Shown piece after piece: positions 10,909 to 24,803 of a stretch of DNA of 64,000 nt. Location of the stretch: assembly GCA_010015805.1 (NCBI GenBank), contig ML978122.1:2576453-2640452 (forward strand). The letters are read 5' to 3'. The position numbers and the translations under genes are program-made. A model generated the notes under the pieces. The model had not been told where the DNA came from and searched no databases. It was given only the letters and a program-made list of their open reading frames with translations. The DNA comes from Rhizodiscina lignyota (taxonomy: Eukaryota > Ascomycota > Dothideomycetes > Aulographales > Rhizodiscinaceae). The first letter of the stretch is position 1; every line of letters starts with the position of its first letter.

Positions 10909-13900
10909 TTAATAACACGTTCTTTGCGTCCAACACCCTCCACACTCTTGTTGATAATGTAGACACCCATATTCCCAATAATGTGCAGCGCGAAGGTCGC
11001 CTTCGTCCTCGATTAACCCAACCCTTGCGCCTTTGCTCCAAAGAAAGCTGACAATATCAAAATGGCGCATATACCAAGCATTACGAAGTGCAGTCCCATG
11101 TCTACCCCCAATCATGTCAATGCCTGCTCCATATTCAACAAGCACTTGTACCATGTCCAGATCTCCGATGTAAGACACAAAGCATAACGGCGTACTATTG
11201 TCAGTCGCCAGGCCCCTGAGCCTCAGCATCCTTGCTCGGGATGTCTTGTTGAGAGCATTCAGAGCGGTGAGTATGAATGGAGCAGACACAAGGCATGCGC
11301 TATGAAGGATTGTTTGGTTAGTGCATGATATAGCCGTTAGATCCGCACCTTTTTGAATGAACAACTCCAATGCCGCTATGTCCTTACAGAAGACAACTGG
11401 GGGAGTGCCGAAGTGGTTAAGTTGGTCGATGGGACCTCCACTCCGGATCAGAAGGTCCAGTAACTGGGCATTTGATGCCAGATTGTGCGCTGCCGTGTCC
11501 CCACTTATGTCGGATGCCGATAGATTTGCCCCATAATGAATGAGAAGTTCTAGGATCTGAGGTGATGAATGTGAACCAGAGACTAATAAGAGTGGTGTAT
11601 CGCCGTCAATGTCGGGAATGTCTAGATTGGCCTCAGAGGTGCAGAGAAGACGAACTATGTCGACATCATCATTGCTAACAGCAAGGTGGAGCGCTGTGCC
11701 GTGGTGGCACTTCTGTGTCGCGTCGAGATCTGCTCCACTCGCTATGAGCGCTTTCAGGAGCCGCATTTGTCTCTTAAAGACTGCGAGATGAATTGGCTTT
11801 ACTCCAGCTTTTACTTTGAGGCCACACTGTGAGCATGTAGAACTCTCCAGACCTCCAGAAGTTTCAAGTAAAGCAGTGGCCATTTCTTCGCAGTCGTAAA
11901 TTGATGCAAGTAACAGTGGCGAACAGGAACAACAGCTAGGAGTCCTTTCTGACCCTTGGGGGTGACCGAGCTCAGAGAACCAAGGATTCCCATCATAGTC
12001 TAGATCCTTGCTGAGAGAAACACATAGTTCTAAATCATCATCTCTAATTGCTTGGAGCAACATTTCTCGTTTCGATGTAGGTTCAGAAATCTGCATAAAA
12101 TCCGGAGACACGTTATCTAAAAATTGTTAAAAACTGCCAGCCATTCGAGGAAAATACTGACGTTGAGTGATATCGCCCCCTGATTCTTGGGCCATCGTGA
12201 TTGCTTCGGAATGCCCCGCAATATTCCCTCCAGCATTAGTTAGAATCTCGCAGATAGCAGGTTTGTTGTGTTGAATTGCAACTTGGAGTGGAGTCAATCC
12301 TTGATCGGTTTGTATGTTCGGATTTGCACCAGCTCTGATCAGTACCTCGCAAATATCGCGTTGATCGCACATCGCGGCGAAATGCAGGGCACCATAACCG
12401 TCCTCAGTTTGAGCGTCAATGTCGAAGGGATACTTTATGATCTGTTGCAGTTGTTCTTGGTGTGGTTTGCATATTTCAAGGATCCATTTCAGAGCTTCGA
12501 TGTTGCCATTTATTGATAGCATGTGAATCGGCCGTTCTTTTTTAAGAACCGATGTTGTATCATTGTAAGTGAAACTAGCAGTAGCTCCACTGTGGTCGAG
12601 AGACAAGCATTGTCGCCTAATTTCAGGCTCCTGCGCAAGTGCACGCCTCCAACACATGAAATGAAGCAGAGACAACCCTTCTAAATTGGTTCTGGATGAA
12701 TCTGCACCGAGGGAAAGAAGAAGGAGGACGACAGGAATGTTTGCCGAGTCCGCAGCTTGTAGCAAGGGTGTTGTCCATATGCTAGAGTATAAGGAATTTA
12801 TAGTTGCTTGAACGTCTTGCCCAGCATCTACCATCGCCTGCACAACTTCAGCTTTTCCATTGGCGCAAGCCAAGGACCAGCAATCCTTCCCATCAAATGT
12901 TTTTAAGCGGAGCCTTTCAGCTGCAGTGACGACAAATACTCTTGCAATTTCTGGGTCTCCGATCAGGGCCACCGCATAGTGAATTGGTAGATATCCGCTC
13001 TTATCGTGCACGTTGCAGTTGATAATGTCTGGAAGAAGCTTAAGGAAAATGGCTGTGAAAGAGCGTTTGTTTCGTAAGCTCTCGTACCCGAACGAGCATT
13101 GGCAAACTTTGTGAAACAACGTTTTGCCGAACCTGTCGCGAGCCAGGAGATCGAGACTGAGAGATTTTTCGTTCTCAAGGAGCCAGAGGGCTGTGTTCAT
13201 CGGCGGCGTGCCACGAGTTGCGGAGTCGGGATAATTGCAAAACATGCTCATTAGGGGAGTCGAGCCGCTGTAATCGGCCAAATTAAGCTTTGCACCAGCC
13301 TTAAGCAGTAATTTGAACAGCTCCAGATTGTATGCAGTCTGATTACATAAAACCGAGAGAACGTGATGGAGGACTGTGAATCCGGTGTTATCTTGTAAGT
13401 TCAAACTCCTGTTTCCGGAGTCCGTATTGATCAGTAATCTAATCGCTTCCAGAAGGAAGTGTCGTTGACCTTCTATCGGCTGCCAAGTTTGACCATCCAC
13501 AGGTCTCAGAGTGCATATTGACATAAGGACCGTGTTTCCCAGAGCGTTTCTGATGCTTAAATCAAACGTAGGATCTAGAGACAAGAACTCCACATGTCTC
13601 AATGTCGCCAGACTTAGTTCAGGGAAACACCATCGATGCAGTGGAGTCAAACCATCTGAACATCGGTGTTTCATTGCGGCATGTTTGCCGTTTCGCAACC
13701 TTTCATTTTCAGATATGGACTTCCAAATAGCTGTTGCCAGGTCTAATGGATATTGAAAGATGAAATGGACGATAGGCGTGCTGTCGAGCTCCGAGACCAG
13801 TGAGGTTTCTGCATCGAGGAGAAAGTAGCACTTCCTAAGAAATTCCTCTCGACAATTGTCACAGCCGTCAGCTATGTAGCAATTGGAGAAACAACTTATT

Positions 13901-16900
13901 ATTGGACGCTTTCCAGAATTGTCCACCGCTGTGGTCGATGCTCCATTACTGAGGAGAAACGAAACTAAGTCAGAGCCAGGCACCAAATGGTTGGCTCCCT
14001 TGCCAATCCCAGTCATGTAGACTTCTTGCACCGGGCGGATTGCGAGATGGAGAGCTGTTTCACCCGCATCAGTTGTCTTGGACAACTCTGAAGCGTAGTC
14101 GAAATTGGGGTCTTTGAAAAGATGCTCTACAATTGCAAGTTGGCTGGCCCAGCAAGCTTGATGTAAAAGGGTGAGGCCGTTTCCATCTTCGCCTGGCATT
14201 TCGCATTTGTTCTTTTGACAGGACGTATACAATTGCTTAAATATTTCCAGTCTTCCGGACCGGCAAGCAATATGCATGGAGGTTGCTCCTGATTTATTCT
14301 TGTGGGTTGGATTTGCTTTGATGGAAAGCAGATACTGCACCACATCCAAGTGTCCATATTTGGACGCTCCGCGGAGACATCTCTCAAGGAGGAACTCTGC
14401 TTTGATAGTTTCTTCGCTAAGATGGGCCAGGATTCTCTTGACAGTCTCCAACGACCCATCCTTCGCTGATTTTAAGGCAGTCTTGCTGAACGCCGCAAGT
14501 GGCCATTGTGTCGGACTCTTTAGATCTTCAAGGAGACTTTCTGCGTCTGGATTTAGATAATCGAGGTGCTCTGTTTCCATGAATTCGCCATCCCTGATCT
14601 CCATCCGCAGTGCTAGCTCGTATGCATCAACCCAATCTTTTCGGGCAATACGACTCTCTCCCGAAATTCTCAAATCACGTGCTTCCACTTTCAGGGCCCT
14701 CATGGCGGACTTCGTGACTGCAAATCTTGCTTGTATCAGGGCTTTGGCACAGTTTGGCCTCTTCCTGCGGATTGTCTCGAGAACAAGATCCTCTGTGTTT
14801 CTTGTTGGCGTAACTCCAGCTGCCAAGAGTGACTCTGTCACATCTGAGGTTGGCGTTCTCAAAGGGGTATCGGAGAACACTGCACAATGGATAGGAGTTC
14901 CAATAAGGCTAATTTTGTTCGGATCTAGGTCCCGGTCGAGGAGTAACGACACTAGCTCTGGCACATTGCATAAACATGCCATATGTAAAGTGGTGGTATC
15001 GCGTAGACGCTCCTCAGTGAGCTCTCGGAATTCTTGGTTACGCATCAAGCGACGTTTGGCCCAGGTCGAGAACTCATCAGTTTTCGATGGATCGAAAAGC
15101 TGCGAAGCAAGCTTGAGGAGTGTGGGGTGACGTGGAGTTGGACAATGAGACCAATGAAAATCCCAGTAGTCAGCCGCGTAGTTGAGCAGCCCTTCATCAA
15201 GTTGTTCTGGGTCTTTGAGTGTCTGCCGAAGGTTGATTCTCAAACAGGTTGCCGCAATTTCGGAATGATCTTCCGAATGAAGACCAAAATCTGCTAATGG
15301 CAGTGATGCGTCACGGGAAATGCCTTCCAGATACTCGCGAACTGAGAAATGGCTAAGTTCTAATGTTCCATCTGGTGATTCCAGGAACAGGCCACTGCAA
15401 TTCCTCAAGATAACTCTGGAATCCGGTATAAAGTCGTCAAGATCGAGCTCCATACCCTCGTCCAATGAACTAGAAGCTGAATTGCTGATAGCAATGGCTG
15501 TTAATATGGTGGATAGTTTCAGATTTTGTGGCGAGAGCGCTACCCATTTCAATGCCTTTTGTATGTCTTGTCGAGTTAAAGGAGCGCCTTGAGTGCGATC
15601 GATTATTCTGTTCAGGATTCTTTCGTATGTCTTTGGCAAAGTTGGTGGGAGGTTCTTCAAAGCTTCTCGTCGTTCCCGATCAGAGCTTAGAGCAGAGAGA
15701 TAATCTAGTTGGCATCGAACCCATTGAAACATTCCTGCAGCGCCTTTTGTCAAATGGGTCATGATCTCTTCTTTGAGAGCGGGGCTTCGAATCGTGACAC
15801 CATTGCCGCTGAATCGACTGTCCAGCTCGGATAAGACAAAAAGTCGTATGTCGTCAGACTCTGCCATAATGCATATTGCAGAAAAGTCTTTAAGACACCC
15901 TTTGATATCAATGTCTTGCCTACTGAGGTATAGTGTATTGAAATCATGGCCCGAGTCATCTCCTAAGGACGCGAGAGTGCTAAACAGTCTTTGACGATCG
16001 TCAGCACACTCATCGAGGCCATCTATAACGACGAAGGTGCGTCCAAAGAAATTCGACAACTCTTTGACAAGCTCAAGAAGCTGTAATTCGCTGAATTGTG
16101 GCGCAATTTCAAGTGACGATTCGTGATCTCGGTAGTACTTGAGGAGGTAAGCCAACGCGTCGTCTCGCTGCCTCGCGAGTTGGGATGCAACGCTTGACAA
16201 GATGTTGGATAAGACCTGGCTGCTGGAATTGGAGTAATCACAAAAGAAGTACGCCACAGCGACGTCACCAGAGCGACGCATCTCGAAATCGTCAATGATT
16301 GTTGTGGCCAACGTTGATTTTCCAGCACCTGGAATGCCATAGATCCAAAGCTTTGCGTTTTCTTCTTTGACAAAGTCTTGGTAGTATTCTCTTTCAAGAA
16401 GCCACAGTCCGGTTCCAACTTGGCGTTGCCTTGTCAGTTGACGGCGTCGTCTGGCAGGATCGACGTGGTTGAAAGTATGCAAAACCTTCTGATCAGCGTC
16501 TTTCATTCTATCGAATCTCTCTTCTTCCTGAGCTTGGAAAGGGTATCGAGCATCTTATCTTGACGGCCAAGAATCTTGAGAAGGGAGGGGAGGGAATCCA
16601 CTGTGAGTGCGAGGGTGAAGGTCGACTTATCGTGCTCTAGCTTTCGCATAATATCCTGGACTTCGCTTCCTTTGAATGGCCACTGAGCTCTTTGTGCAAT
16701 GCGATGACCGAGGTTCTTCAAGGGGCTGTCTTGCGGATTCCCGACAGAGTTGTGTTGTACGGTTCCATGGTTGTTGCTGTCTTCGGCTTTTGTGAAGGCT
16801 TCCAGAATCCTCCTCAGCTTCTCCAGATTGCTGCTACAAGATGCAACGCCCTGTGTATATACAAAATCTAAAAGCTAATTCATCATTTGGTGGTATTACG

Positions 16901-17124
16901 CTCAATACGTACTTACCTGTTGAGCTCCATTCCTGGTGCTGCTGGGTCAGAATTTTCAAGGTGGTGAGAACACCTGACAGGCTGGAGACTGCTAGTAGCA
17001 AGTCTGTGATCTCCTGTCGGAAGTTCTGCTGCTGTTTTGCGAATCGATAGAGGCCATGTGTGACTAATTCGGCGAGTTGTACAATGCCAGCCACGCTCGC
17101 TGCGAGAGACAGTGGTTCTGCCAT
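10909..17124 (-). CDS. NLR-type protein: fungal N-terminal helical domain, NACHT, ankyrin repeats (possible frame break)
   Basis: A giant STAND protein of about 2,000 residues, of the kind used in fungal non-self recognition. The start at 17122-17124 gives MAEPLSLAASVAGIVQLAEL, a common helical N-terminal domain. An intron (best fit 16834-16912; an alternative acceptor lies nearby) leads to NLEKLRRILEAF. A long frame from 16506 has the P-loop GIPGAGKST and the Walker B-like VVIDGLDECAD of a NACHT domain, then a winged-helix region, then many ankyrin repeats (ALHFAAMCDQRDICEVLIRAGANPN and the like). Intron 12117-12161 joins a last exon of more repeats ending at 10909. Between about 16530 and 16506 the frame changes by one base with no acceptable intron: either a frameshift, an assembly error or a missed splice. 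Domain calls are firm; the exact model is not. Confidence 0.75.
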
Positions 17125-17803
17125 GGCAACGAGCTGGGACTCATTAAGCCCGATATGGCTCGAAATATAGAACAGCGAGAAGTATGAAATCCATTGCCCT
17201 AAATGATCTGGGAGGGATGGCAAAATCTATCCTTAATTCGTTCATCAGCCTTGTTGACGAGGCTGCGCTGAATCACCAGATTCGTTCGGCAAAGGTGGCC
17301 AGGCTGTTTTTGAAGTGCCCGGGGTATCAAACGGGGCTTTCTCCAGGCATCTAGGGTAAGGCAAAGGCGGCGCAAGGCTTCGCTACCATCGGATGAAGGG
17401 CTAGAGTAGAGTACATAACTAAATAGACCGAGACACCTTACAGAATAGAGTGCTATGTAAGAAGTAGTAGTTCGAAATCATCTAGGACGGTCACTCGGGT
17501 GACAAAATAGTTGAGTGCTATGAAATTTGAACATACTATGCAGAAGCGGGGTTTCCTCCTCGCTGTAGGATATTACGGTATGTTAGTCATATCAACTTTA
17601 GTCGCGTAACGATTAGCGCGGCGCTAGAATAACGTTTTACTAGGCCTAGAATAACTTTCTACCGGCTTTATTTCTATTATAACTGTCTTATCTTTATAGT
17701 AATAATTTTTAGATAGTATATAGTCTTTTTAAGCTAGTAGCTTATATAATATAAGCTAGCTAATATACTATTAGCTGCTACTACTATAGTTATAAGAATA
17801 ATA
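17125..17803. other. Intergenic, AT-rich towards its right end
   Basis: No gene. From about 17640 the sequence becomes strongly A+T-rich with frequent TA dinucleotides, as in DNA worn down by RIP. It runs into the inverted-repeat element beginning at 17804. Confidence 0.5.
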
Positions 17804-18131
17804 TAAGGGAGATTTGTAAATAGAAAGCCTTTATAGCTAAATATAGTAGATTTACTATATATATAAATATTTAAGGAGTTTAAGTAGAAAAGATAAAATA
17901 AAAGGGGTTTATAAAAGTACTTAAGACTAAAGTTATTCTAGCTCTAGGCCTAGGCCTTTCTAGCCTGTTTCTAGCCTAGCTTTAAGGCTTACGCCGAGCA
18001 TTTCCTCACAAATAAGACGGAGTTGTATAAGACGGAATTGTATAAGACGACTAGGGTATACTACACTTTGCACGGATCCTTGTCAAATCAGGGCTGCAGA
18101 AAGGTGGGACATAATTTACAAATCTCCCTTA
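17804..18131 (+). mobile_element. MITE-like element with perfect 16-bp terminal inverted repeats and TA target duplication
   Basis: The left end at 17806-17821 (AGGGAGATTTGTAAAT) is the exact reverse complement of 18114-18129 (ATTTACAAATCTCCCT). Each end is flanked by TA (17804-17805 and 18130-18131), as for Tc1/mariner-type insertions. The 324-bp element has no coding capacity. Its left half is very AT-rich. Against the inverted copy at 25439-25706, nearly all differences are C-to-T or G-to-A in this copy, the mark of RIP. The right end lies only 139 bp before the halogenase start codon. Confidence 0.8.
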
Positions 18132-18143
18132 TACAGGAATTGA

Positions 18144-20293
<2,150 letters not shown>

Positions 20294-20400
20294 TATTGCA
20301 CGAGACGGCATTTTTTCGATGCTCAAAGATTTGTGTAGACAGAGAGGAATCGATCATGTAATGAACCGCGTCTACCATTGACCTCGAGAATGGGTGATTG

Positions 20401-21381
20401 CTACAGCGGCTTTTGCCCGTACACCAAGACATTCCCAAAAACCGCGCCTTGCTCTAACATTTCCTGCTCGAATCGTTCCGCCAGGTTGTCGAACACGGAC
20501 GCGGGGAGATCCAAGCCCATTGCTTTCGAAACATTAGCATTTACCAGAGTAACGACACGACGGCATACACCCACCCTTTGCGCCATTGCTAATATTCGGC
20601 ACCGCGAGCTTAAACGGCTCGAGCGAGTCCCGGGCGTCGCGCTCGTTGCCCATCTTCTTTCCCACGGGGAGCTGGACTCTCCGCACCTCGACGTTCGTGA
20701 GCCCGGCGCGTACGAACGCGTCCCCGAGATCGTTCACAATGGCGGCGCCGGGCCCGGTCTTGTTCCAAATGGCGGCCAGGATGCGCAGCAGGTCGCCGTG
20801 CGCCGTGCCCGGCGTCGGGTGCAGCACGTCGAGCTCCTGCACTTGCAGCCATGCGCCTGGGGAGAGCGTCGCTTGGGGTAAACATCACTCAGCTACATTC
20901 GCATACGTAAGTTCCTGCCAACTCACCGACGAGGTTGGAGACTGGATTGTCGATGCTGACGCTGCCGCAGCCAACGAGCAGGGAGCGGACGTGCGTGAGG
21001 TCGAATGCGCGCACGTGCTCTGCAGGAGGCGGGTCGCACACGTTGCCGACGGCGTAGCGGATATTGCCCTGCGGCGACTCCGGGAGGAAGGCAGCTGTCA
21101 AATCGACGCCGAAGAGCTGCGCCGAGGGCGAGACTTGCTTCTGCAGGTCGCGCAGCAGTGATCCTCTCACTGTTCAGAAAATAATCTCTTGCGGCCCTCT
21201 GGCACTCACCTTCGGCGCAACCAACATCCAAGACCTTCAATCCCGGCTTCTCGAGGTCGACCGCTGCGAAGACAATCTGGCCTTGCAGACAGGCTTGGTG
21301 CCAGGCATGCTGTTTCTGCAGGCGCTCTGCCTCGCGCTTCATCCTGCCCAAAGCATACTTTGCGTCTTCCTTCGCGGCCAT
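20401..21381 (-). CDS. Class I SAM-dependent methyltransferase
   Basis: Four minus-strand exons (21210-21381, 20927-21163, 20575-20871, 20401-20522) give 275 residues. Introns are 21164-21209, 20872-20926 and 20523-20574; the first acceptor could instead lie 8 bases upstream. The SAM-binding motif I is VLDVGCAEG (50-58), followed by LFGVDLTAAFLP, and by the motif GAWLQVQELDVLHP after the active-site loop, the order seen in UbiE/LaeA-like enzymes. The end NVLVYGQKPL is typical for the group. It is convergent with the halogenase (107 bp apart) and codirectional with the NRPS-like gene, so it belongs with the cluster and may methylate oxygen or carbon of the product. LaeA-like regulators have the same fold, so a regulatory role cannot be fully excluded. 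Confidence 0.86.
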
Positions 21382-21962
21382 TGCAAGCGGCACAAGTCGT
21401 GGTCGGGAGATGGGATGCCGTGCCCGACGAGATTTACAGAGACGCTGAAATAGGGAATCGAGTATGCCGAATTACTGGACCACAGCACAGGCTCTTTTAT
21501 TTTGAAAGTTCGACTGGCTTGCAAGTGCCATGGCGTAGCACCGTTCTGCCTCAAGCCTGGGATGCCTGTCCGAAGTGCTCCATAAATATCCGGAGGCGAT
21601 AAAGACCAACATTACCATGCTTCTGCATGAGCACGTCTCTCGCGTCGCTTTGCGTTGCTAGTTTCCAAGCAATTGGATCATCTCACGTCAGCTGCTCTAC
21701 TGCCTCTACATAAGCATCTGGTGCTGAGTCGAAACGAAATGCAGTACTGAGCTTTTGTCACCATTCGATACGTCCTTATCTGCACATTTGGAGGGTAAAT
21801 GGCAATCTAGGGGTGTCTTGGGGCCTCGAATTATCATGCTAATAGAAGCTTCAAGGTTATCTACTGATCTAGGTTGAAAGGAATCTGAAGACACACGCTA
21901 GACGGAATAGTAATGAAAATACGCAGCGCAATCATAGAAGCGACTGAATGGAAACAAACACA
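21382..21962. other. Intergenic region inside the gene cluster
   Basis: It lies between the methyltransferase start and the 3' end of the NRPS-like gene. Only short unsupported frames occur. It must hold the methyltransferase promoter; no clear TATA box was seen. Confidence 0.4.
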
Positions 21963-24803
21963 TCATACACCACGAGCTGCCATTGCAGCCTTTAGCTTCT
22001 TCTGGAACGACCGGACGTGCTCAGCACCAATCATTGAGAAATGCTCCCCATCAGCGTCGTGGAATCGCGGCGGCGTATTTGAAAAGTCTTTCCACTTCGT
22101 CAACTGCTCCTCGAACCACTCCTCCTTGTTGTTCGCCACTGCCGCCAGTGGATGCGCCACAAACACATCGAGATGCTCGACGCTGCCTTCCGGCTCGTAA
22201 TCCCAAGCAATGGCATGCAGAGCATTCGACACCTCCGCCCACCGGAGAAGCTTCGCCCGGTCCATGGCAAGCTCCTTCATCCTACCCTCCGGAGCCCGCC
22301 GCAGAACCTCATCAAGCACCTCCTCGTAATGCATCCTATCGATTTCCGCATTAAACCTCTTCGGGTCATCGTCAGAAACCAGCTGCAGGAACAGCGCGAG
22401 CGTCAGCACGGCCGTCGTCATGTTGAGCTGGCGAATGCGCTGCTTGATGTGCGGCGGCAGATTCAGCACGCCCAGGAAGCGCACCTCCTGCCCCGCCGCG
22501 CGCAGCATCTTCGCCATCTCGACGGCGAACATGCTGCCGAAGGAGTAGCCGAGGATGGCATACGGGCCATGTGGCTGCACCGCTCGCATCCGCGCGACGT
22601 ACGTGTCTATGCATTGGGGGATGCTGGCGAAGAAAGGCTCGCCGTCGAAGCCGCGCGCGCGCAGCGCGTACACAGCCCGCTCGCCGGCAAAGTACTTTGC
22701 CAGGTTAAGGTATACGAGCACCTCGCCGGCGCCGGGGTGCACGAGCCACAAGGGCGTGGCGGTGTTTGATGGCGGCGGCTGGAGCACAACGAGCGGGTCG
22801 TAGCCTTCTGGTGTCGGTTGTCCATTGGAATTAGACGCTGCACCAGTGGGCGGCTCTAGCGCGGCGGCGAGAGAGCGGATGGAGCGGCTCGTCAGGATCA
22901 GGATGAACGAAATTTCGTTGATGCCGAGCTCGTCCTGTAGCTGCTTCTTGAGCTGGATGACTTCCATCGAGCTGACGCCCATGTCCAAGAGGCCCTTTGT
23001 GACGGAGAGCTCTCGTTCGGGTACCCCTGCAATTCGTGCGACGCAGGCGTGAACTATTATTTCTGTCTTTGTCCGCGGTTCCTCGTAAGCTGAGGCTCGG
23101 AAGTCGCGCAAAAGAGCGTCGTTCAAGTCGACTTGGGCGGCAAACTCGCCGTTCTCGAACCTCGTCCGTACTTTAGTTGCGGACAGTTTGCCCAGCGACG
23201 ATTTCTCAAGCATGCTCTTATCCAGCGGCACGACCTTGAACGGCTTGGCGTTGCACTGAAACATGACCGTCCTGCTGATCATCTCGTCAGTGTCGGAGCG
23301 GGCTTGGATGTCGTCTGCTGCAAAGCTGGGAAGGTACACGACAACCACAGACTCGGTCTCGGCATCCTTTGGACGGTAGGCGAAGACGACGGTGTATGAG
23401 GGCGCAACACCGGGAATCTTGGCCTCTTCCAATGCGGACCTCAAGTCATCCAGGGCATGCTTAACACCGTTGATGTTGACAACGTCTTTCGCCCTGCCAG
23501 CCAAGCGGAGGTTGCCCAACCCATCGATAATGCCCATATCGCCAGTCACAAACCACCCATCCAATGTGAAGGCGGCGTTGGTAGTGGCTGCGTCGTTGAG
23601 ATACTCCTGGAACACTGCTGGACCTTTTAGTTCAAGTCGCCCAATTGTGCCTGGCGCCGCAGTTGTTCCGTCTTCAGAGGCAATCCGCATCTCTGCTCCT
23701 CTCAAGGCCTTTCCTAACACGGCAGCATCATGCCCATTCGCCAGCTCATACGCTGGGAATTGCATGTTGTGAATGGTTCCCGCGCATGTCTCCGTCATGC
23801 CGAATCCTGGAAATATGAATCGCTCTGGAGCACCCAGCGCGCGGAGGCGAGACATGAGCTCGACACCAGTCTTGACAACTAGAGCCTCGCCGCCTGAAGT
23901 CATGGCTCGCAAGCTCGAGACGTCAGGCGCGGCGTCAAGTCTCCACTGAAACTTTCCCGCGTCGAGCGCGCGATTCAAGCTGGCGAGAAAGAAGTTCGGG
24001 GCGAATGTGAACGTCGCACGATGCCGACTGATGAGCTCGAGGTACGTTGGTGGCGCGGTTAAGAGGTCGGTAGCGTGCACGTGGACCTGGGCTGCGTTGT
24101 GGTATAGCGCGTGGAGGTGCGACTCGGTCAGGTTCGCCACGTGGTCCAGGTTGATCCAGTTGAGAAAGACGTCGTCACTGGTGATGCCGAAGCCCTCGCT
24201 CTTGCTTTCAATTGCGGCCAGTATTTGTCTGTTGCGGAGGCAGACTGCTTTCGCGTTGCCGGTACTTCCAGATGTGAGCATCAGGACGGCAGGGTCATCG
24301 AGCCCGCGGAAAGATCCTAAGTCTTCGCTCGTTAGTATATCATTAGGAGTACTTTGCTTTGAAATGTTTTCGACGGTTCGTATAGTCAAGCCGGCAGCAG
24401 CATCGAAGCATGACTTGAACCTCTCTGTCGTTATGACCAATGGATTGTCTAGTAGCTTCTCTAGATGGTGCAGGTGGTTTTGATGCTGGCTTGCATTTTG
24501 TGTGAATGGTGTGGAAATTGCTGGGGTGAATCCTGCAATGACGGTTGACCAAAACCAGACGATCGAGTTCATGTGGTCATCGAAGTGGAGAAGTACGACT
24601 TTGTTGGGATTCGTCTTCTCGATTTGTAGCAGCTTCTTTGCATTTTGTCTCCCCATATCCAAGAGGTCTGTGTACGTGATTTCGTTAGAATGCTCGGTAC
24701 TTCCGAGAGAATACACGGTGATGCCATTCTCAACCTGGTTCGTCGCCGCCTTAAGGAGTATTGAATGGAGATTTGTGACTTCTAAGATCTGAGTTGAGCC
24801 CAT
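21963..24803 (-). CDS. NRPS-like synthetase, A-T-TE architecture (arylpyruvate-dimerising type)
   Basis: A single-exon enzyme of 946 residues with one adenylation, one thiolation and one thioesterase domain and no condensation domain, like TdiA, atromentin synthetases and aspulvinone or butyrolactone synthetases, which join two arylpyruvates. A-domain motifs: TSGSTGNAK (177-185), GFGMTETCAG (333-342), GDMG and GRAKD (421-440), LGKLS (537-541). The carrier motif is LLDMGVSSMEV, with phosphopantetheine on about S612. The TE has LGYSFGS (nucleophile S754) and a likely histidine in DGEHFSMI (H921). The A4 region reads FAPNF, lacking the Asp that grips the amino group in amino-acid-activating domains, so a carboxylic or keto acid is expected. 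Length matches the family. Product type (quinone, furanone, lactone) depends on the TE and cannot be told. Confidence 0.92.
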   Translation of the reverse strand: MGSTQILEVTNLHSILLKAATNQVENGITVYSLGSTEHSNEITYTDLLDMGRQNAKKLLQIEKTNPNKVVLLHFDDHMNSIVWFWSTVIAGFTPAISTPFTQNASQHQNHLHHLEKLLDNPLVITTERFKSCFDAAAGLTIRTVENISKQSTPNDILTSEDLGSFRGLDDPAVLMLTSGSTGNAKAVCLRNRQILAAIESKSEGFGITSDDVFLNWINLDHVANLTESHLHALYHNAAQVHVHATDLLTAPPTYLELISRHRATFTFAPNFFLASLNRALDAGKFQWRLDAAPDVSSLRAMTSGGEALVVKTGVELMSRLRALGAPERFIFPGFGMTETCAGTIHNMQFPAYELANGHDAAVLGKALRGAEMRIASEDGTTAAPGTIGRLELKGPAVFQEYLNDAATTNAAFTLDGWFVTGDMGIIDGLGNLRLAGRAKDVVNINGVKHALDDLRSALEEAKIPGVAPSYTVVFAYRPKDAETESVVVVYLPSFAADDIQARSDTDEMISRTVMFQCNAKPFKVVPLDKSMLEKSSLGKLSATKVRTRFENGEFAAQVDLNDALLRDFRASAYEEPRTKTEIIVHACVARIAGVPERELSVTKGLLDMGVSSMEVIQLKKQLQDELGINEISFILILTSRSIRSLAAALEPPTGAASNSNGQPTPEGYDPLVVLQPPPSNTATPLWLVHPGAGEVLVYLNLAKYFAGERAVYALRARGFDGEPFFASIPQCIDTYVARMRAVQPHGPYAILGYSFGSMFAVEMAKMLRAAGQEVRFLGVLNLPPHIKQRIRQLNMTTAVLTLALFLQLVSDDDPKRFNAEIDRMHYEEVLDEVLRRAPEGRMKELAMDRAKLLRWAEVSNALHAIAWDYEPEGSVEHLDVFVAHPLAAVANNKEEWFEEQLTKWKDFSNTPPRFHDADGEHFSMIGAEHVRSFQKKLKAAMAARGV

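Noticed and set aside
17640-18010. Possible LTR of a retrotransposon
   Set aside because: The ends are inverted repeats with TA flanks, not TG..CA direct repeats, so a MITE fits better.
21706-21894. Small minus-strand frame between methyltransferase and synthetase
   Set aside because: Sixty-two codons with no conserved feature; probably leader or intergenic sequence.
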